From a bacterium (lineage in GTDB: Bacteria > Hydrothermota > UBA3073 > JACQXS01 > JAUWAR01): 6,969 bases of DNA. This document shows, piece after piece, positions 1 through 4,041 of this stretch. The notes beneath the pieces are model-generated. The model did not search any database. It was not told the DNA's origin and was given only the letters and a program-made list of their open reading frames with translations. The translations under genes and the position numbers were made by a program. The DNA lies in contig JAUWAR010000068.1 in assembly GCA_030601965.1 (NCBI GenBank), positions 1 through 6,969 on the forward strand, read 5' to 3'. Position 1 is the first letter of the stretch, and the number at the start of each line of letters is the position of its first letter.

Positions 1-34
1 GGATTTTAAATAAAAGGCTCACGCCTTAACTCCA
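1..34 (+). repeat. Palindromic element, copy A, upstream of ruvB (cut by window edge)
   Basis: This stretch is nearly identical to the minus-strand sequence just upstream of rnhB (2349-2398): only two bases differ, both in the hairpin loop. It contains the hairpin AAGGC-TCAC-GCCTT (14-27) and ends in TTAACTCCA (26-34), which in the full copy is the right terminal inverted repeat. The left end lies outside the window. The element ends 6 bases before the ruvB ATG, the same gap as at rnhB. It occupies the position where a leader and ribosome binding site would be expected. Confidence 0.75.
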
Positions 35-40
35 ATCATA

Positions 41-1039
41 ATGAGAATTACAACACCTGAACGATTAGAGGATGAAGATGTAATAGAAAAAACACTTCGT
101 CCAGGAAACCTTAGTGAGTTTGTTGGGCAAATACGAATCAAGGATAATCTTGGAATATCTATTAAAGCCGCAGAAAAGAGAGATGAGGCAATGGACCACT
201 GTCTTTTTTACGGGCCTCCTGGGCTTGGCAAAACCACACTTGCTTATATTATGGCAAAGGAGTTAGATGTAAATATCATTGCTATATCTGGTCCTGTTAT
301 TGAAAAACCAGGTGACCTCTGTGGTATTCTTACAAAACTTGAGAAAAGAGATGTGCTCTTTATTGATGAAATACACAGAATAGGAAAGACAGCTGAAGAA
401 TACCTTTACCCGGCTATGGAGGATTTTAAACTTGATATAATGTTAGATACTGGACCTAATGCCAGGTCTATCAGGATAAATTTAAATCCATTTACTTTAA
501 TAGGTGCTACCACAAGAACTGGCACACTTTCTTCTCCTTTAAGGTCAAGATTTGACCTCTCTTTTAGACTTGGATTTTACTCTGTAGATGAGTTGGAACT
601 AATTATCAGAAGGTCATCGGAGATTCTCAAAACAGAAATAGATACAAAATCCTGTTTTGAGATAGCAAAGCGTGCAAGGGGAACTCCCCGAATAGGAAAC
701 AGGCTCTTAAAAAGAGTGCGAGACTATGCTGAGGTTAAGAGTGATGGTAATATAAAACCGGGACTAACAAAGAAAGCACTTGATATGTTAGGCGTGGATG
801 AGACAGGGTTTGGAGAGCTTGATAAAGAGATATTATCTACTATTGTAGAGAAATATAATGGGGGACCTGTTGGACTCAATACAATTGCCACCTCTATCAG
901 TGAAGAGCCTGAAACAATAGAAGATGTGTTTGAGCCCTATCTGATACAACAAGGATTTATAAAACGCACATCAAGGGGAAGGGAAGCCACACAAAAAGCA
1001 TATGAGTATTTAGGAAAGAAGAAGCCCTCTTTGTTTTAA
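41..1039 (+). CDS. ruvB: Holliday junction branch migration ATPase RuvB
   Basis: RuvB is the hexameric AAA+ motor that, with RuvA and RuvC, drives branch migration of Holliday junctions during recombinational repair in the cytoplasm. The 332 residues match the family's usual length. Visible motifs are the N-terminal LRP..LSEFVGQ segment (19-30), Walker A GPPGLGKTT (58-66), Walker B LFIDEIHR (106-113), sensor 1 GATTRTG (155-161), the arginine finger in PLRSRF (R170), sensor 2 GTPRIGNRLL (214-223) and the C-terminal winged helix with TSRGREAT (310-317). The ATG at 41 gives the expected N-terminus. No Shine-Dalgarno sequence is visible; a palindromic element ends 6 bases before the start. ruvA and ruvC are not in the window. 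The gene converges on the minus-strand gene at 1168-1581. No inserted repeat is seen within this reading frame, unlike argS and rnhB. Confidence 0.97.
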   Translation: MRITTPERLEDEDVIEKTLRPGNLSEFVGQIRIKDNLGISIKAAEKRDEAMDHCLFYGPPGLGKTTLAYIMAKELDVNIIAISGPVIEKPGDLCGILTKLEKRDVLFIDEIHRIGKTAEEYLYPAMEDFKLDIMLDTGPNARSIRINLNPFTLIGATTRTGTLSSPLRSRFDLSFRLGFYSVDELELIIRRSSEILKTEIDTKSCFEIAKRARGTPRIGNRLLKRVRDYAEVKSDGNIKPGLTKKALDMLGVDETGFGELDKEILSTIVEKYNGGPVGLNTIATSISEEPETIEDVFEPYLIQQGFIKRTSRGREATQKAYEYLGKKKPSLF

Positions 1040-1058
1040 ATACTAAATAGCAGTGAGT

Positions 1059-1127
1059 GTCATTGCGAGGAATGAAATGACGAAGCAATCTAAAAGATGG
1101 GATTGTTTCGCTATCGCTCGCAATGAC
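1059..1127. repeat. Large imperfect inverted repeat between convergent genes (GTCATTGCGAG family)
   Basis: The ends GTCATTGCGAG (1059-1069) and CTCGCAATGAC (1117-1127) are perfect 11-base inverted repeats. Inside, GAAGCAATC (1082-1090) pairs with GATTGTTTC (1101-1109) with one G-T wobble. Each half is a roughly 30-base unit related to the element inside argS (6265-6294). It fills the gap between ruvB (+) and the gene at 1168-1581 (-), so its transcript could fold and block read-through, although no run of T follows either arm. Confidence 0.8.
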
Positions 1128-1167
1128 AGAGAGGATATTTAACATTTGGCATTTGTAATTTTATTCG

Positions 1168-1581
1168 TCATTCGGATTTGGTCATTTTCTCCAGATATTC
1201 CCTGGATGCTCTTGCTACATCAATAGTTTCGGAGAATTCTGCAAGGACTTTCTGAAATTCTCTACGAGCCTTAGAGAGCTCATTATTATAATAAAACTTA
1301 ACACCATTATCAAAAATTTTTATAGCATTGGCTCTTACAGGGTCTTCAGGAGTGTATATTTCCTGGGATGTCTCCTTGGGTCTTTGTTTCCTGGTGGATT
1401 GTAAGTCTGTTGGGCTGGCAGGCGGGGAAGATTTCCCTGTTCTTTTGAACCCTAATTTGTGAAGTTTATTCTCAATAGATTTTGCCGTAACCCCAAAATG
1501 TTCTGCCAGTTTACCGTTTGACATCCTTTGATATGAGTCTTTTAGAAAATCCTCTTCTTGTTTCAACCATTTTTTATACAT
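1168..1581 (-). CDS. Small hypothetical protein: Myb/SANT-like helix-turn-helix plus TPR-like helices
   Basis: The function is not recognised. The 137-residue protein opens with a Myb/SANT or GcrA-like helical domain (about 4-46): W5, the acidic EEDF stretch, then SNGKLAEHFGVTAKSIENKLHKLGF, which has the alternation expected of a helix-turn-helix. A polar, proline- and serine-rich linker follows (47-80). The C-terminal part (81-133) resembles one and a half tetratricopeptide-type helices (FDNGVKFYYNNELSKARREFQKVL). No signal peptide or membrane segment is seen. The start is supported by AAAGGAG placed 4 bases before ATG on the minus strand, one of two clear Shine-Dalgarno sequences in the window. 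It lies downstream of tRNA-Arg, separated by a strong hairpin (1598-1616), so it may depend on the tRNA-Ser/rnhB transcript. A DNA-binding adaptor role is possible but is inference. Confidence 0.75.
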   Translation of the reverse strand: MYKKWLKQEEDFLKDSYQRMSNGKLAEHFGVTAKSIENKLHKLGFKRTGKSSPPASPTDLQSTRKQRPKETSQEIYTPEDPVRANAIKIFDNGVKFYYNNELSKARREFQKVLAEFSETIDVARASREYLEKMTKSE

Positions 1582-1597
1582 AATTCTCCTTTGGTAG

Positions 1598-1616
1598 GAC
1601 AGGCGTCTCGCCTGTC
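1598..1616. repeat. GC-rich hairpin (GACAGGCG...CGCCTGTC)
   Basis: An 8-base perfect stem, GACAGGCG (1598-1605) with CGCCTGTC (1609-1616), closes on a 3-base loop in an otherwise AT-rich gap. On the minus strand it lies between the 3' end of tRNA-Arg (1629) and the Shine-Dalgarno sequence of the 1168-1581 gene. No T run follows it in the minus direction, so it is a weak terminator candidate. It could instead protect or process the tRNA 3' flank, or be one more dispersed palindromic element. Confidence 0.7.
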
Positions 1617-1628
1617 ATATTTTATTAC

Positions 1629-1702
1629 CACGCCTGGGGAGACTTGAACTCCCAACCTGCGGGTTCGAAGCCCGACGCTCTATCCAATTGAGCTACAGGC
1701 GC
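1629..1702 (-). tRNA. tRNA-Arg, anticodon UCG
   Basis: The minus strand folds as a 74-base cloverleaf: acceptor GCGCCTG with CAGGCGT (first pair G-U), D stem GCTC/GAGC, anticodon loop CTTCGAA on a CGGG/CCCG stem, and T stem GGGAG/CTCCC around TTCAAGT. The anticodon TCG (34-36) reads Arg CGN codons. The discriminator base is G and CCA is not encoded. The first 23 bases of the tRNA gene overlap the end of the rnhB reading frame, whose TAG stop lies in the D arm. Confidence 0.95.
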
Positions 1703-2342
1703 ATAATTTCACCTTCCATTTCTTACGAACTATGTCAAGCACTTCGTGCTTTTGCTTTAACTCTCTTAGAAAACAGACGGTCCTTTTATCAGATGGATAC
1801 CCGGACCCAAAATCACCGTATATTTTTTTTAAATTCTCTATAATTCTGTCTCTTGTTACCTTTGCTACTATAGATGCTGCACTCACAATCGGAAATGTTT
1901 CGTCAGCTTTATTCTGGGCATAAACCTTCTTGATAGAAATACCTTCTTTTTCCAAAAGAGAGAGAAGTTTAGTTTTATAGTTGTTAACACCTGATGGATT
2001 AGTTGGAACATCAACAAAAAGTATATCCGGGGAAGACTGTTTCACTATCTGGACTGTTTCTTCCATTTCAATAAGATTAAGATTTTTTTTATCTATTTCA
2101 CCAGGAGAAATTTTCCTGATAATTGCATTGTCTATTAGTTGAGGAAAAAGGAGTTCTCTCTTTTTAGGAGTTAACTTTTTTGAATCTTTTACTCCAAGAG
2201 ATGTGAGATTTGAGTTTTGAGATTCTATATTTGAGTTTTGAGTTTTGAGTTTTGACTTTTGACTTTTTATTAACATCCCGCACAATATCATAGGACCGAT
2301 AACGCATCCTCTACCCGCCTCATCAATTCCCAATAGTTTCAT
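1680..2342 (-). CDS. rnhB: Ribonuclease HII
   Basis: RNase HII removes ribonucleotides and RNA primers from RNA-DNA hybrids in the cytoplasm. The 220 residues include GIDEAGRG (5-12, catalytic D7 and E8), GVKDSKKLTPKKRE (50-63), a conserved Asp in LFVDVP (D111), and NKADETFPIVSAASIVAKVTRD (catalytic D147), so the acidic quartet is complete. GSGYPSD and the W..K tail recall the archaeal or Thermotoga style of RNase HII. Two oddities are visible. Residues 26-47 are a low-complexity Lys/Ser/Gln/Asn insert written by nine heptanucleotide repeats (2204-2266), placed between the first strands and GVKDSKK, where the family normally has a short loop. The last residues (about LCACSSIG) are encoded by the first bases of the tRNA-Arg gene. 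There is no Shine-Dalgarno sequence; a palindromic element ends 6 bases before ATG. Upstream is tRNA-Ser in the same direction. Confidence 0.95.
   Translation of the reverse strand: MKLLGIDEAGRGCVIGPMILCGMLIKSQKSKLKTQNSNIESQNSNLTSLGVKDSKKLTPKKRELLFPQLIDNAIIRKISPGEIDKKNLNLIEMEETVQIVKQSSPDILFVDVPTNPSGVNNYKTKLLSLLEKEGISIKKVYAQNKADETFPIVSAASIVAKVTRDRIIENLKKIYGDFGSGYPSDKRTVCFLRELKQKHEVLDIVRKKWKVKLCACSSIG
2204..2266. repeat. Nine-unit heptanucleotide array inside rnhB
   Basis: Nine consecutive 7-base units, consensus TGAGTTT on the plus strand with TGAGATT, TGACTTT and CTATATT variants, cover exactly 63 bases (21 codons). The reading frame is therefore unchanged. In protein it gives a repeating K/S/Q/N-rich stretch at about residues 26-47 of RNase HII. 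Confidence 0.92.
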
Positions 2343-2348
2343 ACTAAT

Positions 2349-2398
2349 TGGAGTTAAGGCATAAGCCTTTTATTTAAAATCCTCACGGATTAACTCCA
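2349..2398 (-). repeat. Palindromic element, copy B, between tRNA-Ser and rnhB
   Basis: The 50-base element is bounded by perfect 9-base inverted repeats, TGGAGTTAA (2349-2357) and TTAACTCCA (2390-2398). It contains the inner hairpin AAGGC-ATAA-GCCTT (2356-2369). On the minus strand it matches copy A at 1-34 except for two loop bases. It fills almost the whole gap between the tRNA-Ser 3' end (2406) and the rnhB ATG (2342), leaving 6 bases before the start codon, as at ruvB. Confidence 0.88.
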
Positions 2399-2405
2399 TT
2401 GATAC

Positions 2406-2495
2406 CGGAGAGGCAGGGATTCGAACCCTGGTTCACCTATTAGAGCGAAAACCGATTAGCAATCGGTTGCCTTCGACCAACTCGGCCACCTCTCC
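2406..2495 (-). tRNA. tRNA-Ser, anticodon GCU
   Basis: The minus strand folds as a class II tRNA of 90 bases: acceptor GGAGAGG with CCTCTCC, D stem GCC/GGC, anticodon stem ACCGA/TCGGT with loop TTGCTAA (anticodon GCT), a long variable arm as expected for serine (TTCGC paired with GGTGAA), and T stem CAGGG/CCCTG around TTCGAAT. The discriminator is G and CCA is not encoded. It reads AGC and AGT codons. A promoter-like sequence lies upstream at 2524-2552. Confidence 0.96.
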
Positions 2496-2523
2496 CACGA
2501 TTTCCTTGTTCTCATTTTGTTGA

Positions 2524-2552
2524 AGATTATTATTCAGTTTAGAATTTGTCAA
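2524..2552 (-). promoter_or_regulatory. Probable sigma70-type promoter for tRNA-Ser / rnhB / tRNA-Arg
   Basis: On the minus strand a perfect -35 TTGACA (complement of 2547-2552) is followed, after 17 bases, by TAATCT (2524-2529), or after 15 bases by AATAAT. The -10 is weaker than the -35. Transcription would start some 20 bases before the tRNA-Ser 5' end. It stands back to back with the rightward promoters at 2590-2625. Confidence 0.55.
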
Positions 2553-2589
2553 GCAAAAAAGATTCTCCAAAAAAATATATAAAAAATAC

Positions 2590-2625
2590 TTGACAAGTTG
2601 ACAATGATGGACTATAATGTATAAT
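2590..2625 (+). promoter_or_regulatory. Twin overlapping consensus promoters for the LexA-like gene
   Basis: Two perfect sigma70-type promoters overlap. TTGACA at 2590-2595 with a 17-base spacer meets TATAAT at 2613-2618. TTGACA at 2598-2603 with a 16-base spacer meets TATAAT at 2620-2625. Both -35 boxes lie in a tandem 8-base repeat (TTGACAAG, TTGACAAT), and both -10 boxes in a tandem 7-base repeat (TATAATG, TATAATA). The start codon is about 70 bases downstream. Such perfect boxes imply strong transcription unless repressed. The direct repeats could also be operator half-sites for the repressor encoded downstream, which is inference. Confidence 0.75.
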
Positions 2626-2652
2626 AAGAGACAAAGATGTAATAACTTCTAT

Positions 2653-2680
2653 GAGATCCTGAAGCAAGTTCAGAATGACA
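2653..2680 (+). repeat. Short palindromic element in the leader of the LexA-like gene
   Basis: GAGATCCTGAAGC...TTCAGAATGACA contains the small stem CTGAA (2659-2663) with TTCAG (2669-2673). It shares the outline GAGAT...AATGAC with the elements at 6865-6893, 6265-6294 and the right half of 1059-1127. It ends 16 bases before the first ATG at 2697. Confidence 0.65.
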
Positions 2681-2696
2681 AAATGATTTGGTATAG

Positions 2697-3260
2697 ATGA
2701 TGTTAAATGAGGTATTGACTTTGCATGAGGTTGCTGGGTATTTGAAGGTTGATGAGAGGACAGTGTATCGGATGGTAAAATCAGGAGAGATACCTGGTTT
2801 CAGGGTGAGGAATCAATGGAGATTTAAAAAAGAGAGCATTGATAAGTGGATAGAAAATATAGAACATAAAAGAGAGATACCAATTGTGGGTTGTGTTGCG
2901 GCAGGTGTGCCTATTTTTGCAGTAGAGAATATAGAAGGCACTATAGTAGTAGATAGTTTGCTTGTTAAGAATGTAGATAAGGTTTTTGCTTTGAGGATAA
3001 AGGGGACCAGTATGGTTAATGCAGGTATTAGAGACGGGGATTTTGTATTGGTTAGGGAACAAAGAGATGCTGAACAGGGTGAAATAGTTGTTGTGCTTAT
3101 AGAGGATAGTGCCACGGTTAAAAGGTTTTATAGAGATAAGGATAAGATAAGATTGGAGCCAGAGAGTGATGAAATGGAACCGATTATTGTTGAGCCTGAA
3201 AAAACAGATGTTATGATTATAGGGAAGGTTTTGGGGGTAATAAGAAAAATCGGGTATTAA
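2697..3260 (+). CDS. LexA-like self-cleaving repressor (S24 fold) with excisionase-type HTH
   Basis: The 187-residue protein has two domains. Residues 5-55 (LTLHEVAGYLKVDERTVYRMVKSGEIPGFRVRNQWRFKKESIDKWI) are a typical excisionase/MerR-like helix-turn-helix, not the winged helix usual in LexA. Residues 61-187 closely follow the LexA C-terminal domain: cleavage site VAAG (A69-G70), FALRIKGTSM with nucleophile S105, GIRDGDFVLV, and ATVKRFYR with general base K142. The Ser-Lys distance of 37 equals that of E. coli LexA. The expected behaviour is a dimeric transcription repressor that cleaves itself when activated RecA signals DNA damage; that is family knowledge. The start is ATG-ATG (2697/2700) with no Shine-Dalgarno sequence. 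Twin consensus promoters and a palindromic element lie upstream. The DUF6266-like genes follow after 44 bases and may be co-transcribed. It could be the genome's LexA, a paralogue, or an element-borne repressor. Confidence 0.88.
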   Translation: MMLNEVLTLHEVAGYLKVDERTVYRMVKSGEIPGFRVRNQWRFKKESIDKWIENIEHKREIPIVGCVAAGVPIFAVENIEGTIVVDSLLVKNVDKVFALRIKGTSMVNAGIRDGDFVLVREQRDAEQGEIVVVLIEDSATVKRFYRDKDKIRLEPESDEMEPIIVEPEKTDVMIIGKVLGVIRKIGY

Positions 3261-3639
3261 TTTATTGATAGGTTAACGAATTAGTATTTAAAGGAGGGGT
3301 AATTATGGCTAAGTATTATGGTTCTCCATGGGGAACGATTATTGGAACATTGGGTGATACGGTGGGGATGAGAATTAGAGGTGTTAATTGCATTAGAGAA
3401 AGGGTAATACCACGGAATCCAAGAACAGTTAAACAAACGAATCGGAGAAGAGTATTCGGTATGCTCACATATATTGCAAAAACTAACCTGAGGACTCTTG
3501 GTCACCCTGTTTTTGATAAGTAATGCAAGAGAAAAAGACTTAAACTTACAGGGAGTAATCTGTTTATAAGAGTAAATGCAACAAGACTCTATGACTCAAT
3601 TCCTGATAAGGATAAGATTTGGGGAGTGGAGAGTAAAAT

Positions 3640-3663
3640 GTGTCAGGAGGTAACTCCTGACAC
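3640..3663. repeat. Perfect 10-bp-stem palindrome inside the first DUF6266-like gene
   Basis: GTGTCAGGAG (3640-3649), loop GTAA, and CTCCTGACAC (3654-3663) form a perfect 10-base stem. The 24 bases equal eight codons, so the frame is kept. They encode roughly residues 112-120 (MCQEVTPDT), where the downstream paralogue has no obvious counterpart. Confidence 0.8.
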
Positions 3664-3926
3664 CACAATAAATGTTCCAGATTACACTAAGATGCTGATT
3701 AGTATAGGAAGACTTGAACCGTGCTGTCAAATAATTTCCACATCATATAATAAATCCACAGGAGAGATAAGTATAAGATGGCATACCGGGATTTATCAAA
3801 ATGGGAAAGAGGAGGATAAGGTTTATATTGGAGTATTTGAGGAGCCACAAATAAAATTGCCTTATGGGAGGCTCACTGTTTATAATACAGAAGCAAAAAG
3901 AGGTGATGGGAGTTGTAGGGTGGAGA

Positions 3927-3961
3927 CAATGGGGCGAACACATAGGTTAGCCCCTACATTG
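3927..3961. repeat. Palindromic insert near the 3' end of the first DUF6266-like gene
   Basis: CAATGGGGC (3927-3935) and GCCCCTACATTG (3950-3961) form inverted ends with a three-base interruption. The insert encodes about residues 208-219 (TMGRTHRLAPTL) directly before the conserved-looking LFVYIFF strand, which suggests a later addition to the protein. Confidence 0.65.
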
Positions 3962-4020
3962 TTTGTGTATATATTTTTCAGGAATAAAGATATTGGTTAT
4001 TCGGGGTCAAGGGGGAAGAG

Positions 4021-4041
4021 AGTTAAAAGTTAAAAGTTTTA
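4021..4041. repeat. Heptanucleotide repeat across the stop/start junction of the two paralogues
   Basis: AGTTAAA, AGTTAAA and the degenerate AGTTTTA form three 7-base units. They contain the TAA stop of the upstream gene (4031-4033) and run up to the ATG of the next gene (4041). Confidence 0.65.

Larger units (their letters stand above)
3305..4033 (+). pseudogene. DUF6266-like protein, interrupted by one in-frame TAA
   Basis: The function is unknown. The frame reads from ATG 3305, after a strong Shine-Dalgarno sequence (AAAGGAGGGG, 3290-3299), to TAA at 4031-4033, with a single internal TAA at 3521-3523 (codon 73). Both sides are in the same frame, and both align with the downstream paralogue: IAK....L.HPVFDK-stop-CKRKRLKLTG against IAKEHMKDLIHPIWDPLVSKRKSYTG, so the stop falls on a Leu. 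One T-to-A change of TTA would explain it. The outline (an N-terminal G...G-LGD-VG-R-RG segment, then YTKMLIS.G.L, STGEISI, DKVYIGV, and LFVYIFFRNKD near the end) resembles DUF6266, a family of unknown role from Bacteroidetes; that match is from memory. Two palindromes are embedded at 3640-3663 and 3927-3961. It could be a real nonsense mutation or a sequencing error. No signal peptide is visible. Confidence 0.7.

Noticed and set aside
957..1145. Minus-strand open frame across the end of ruvB and the inverted repeat
   Set aside because: It overlaps the RuvB C-terminus and is partly made of the palindromic repeat; it shows no protein-like features.
1598..1616. Intrinsic terminator after tRNA-Arg
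   Set aside because: The hairpin is strong, but on the minus strand it is followed by CTACCAAAGG and not by a T run, so it was listed as a repeat.
2781..3115. Minus-strand open frames opposite the LexA-like gene
   Set aside because: Their composition is that of antisense shadows, and the plus strand has unmistakable LexA motifs.
2697..3260. Prophage or integrative element marked by an excisionase gene next to tRNA genes
   Set aside because: The protein is LexA-like over most of its length; no integrase, phage gene or duplicated tRNA 3' end (attachment site) is visible in the window.
3521..3526. Recoding or reassigned TAA codon
   Set aside because: TAA ends several other genes here (ruvB, the LexA-like gene, argS) at natural family ends, and no recoding signal was recognised. 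A nonsense mutation or sequencing error is simpler.
3626..4033. Open frame starting with GTG at 3626, as a separate gene
   Set aside because: It is in the same frame as the ORF starting at 3305, has no ribosome binding site, and similarity to the paralogue extends upstream of it to the TAA at 3521. It is the 3' part of one interrupted gene.
3963..4040. TTG start at 3963 for the second DUF6266-like protein
   Set aside because: It would add 26 residues overlapping the coding end of the preceding gene in another frame, with no supporting signal. ATG 4041 is simpler.
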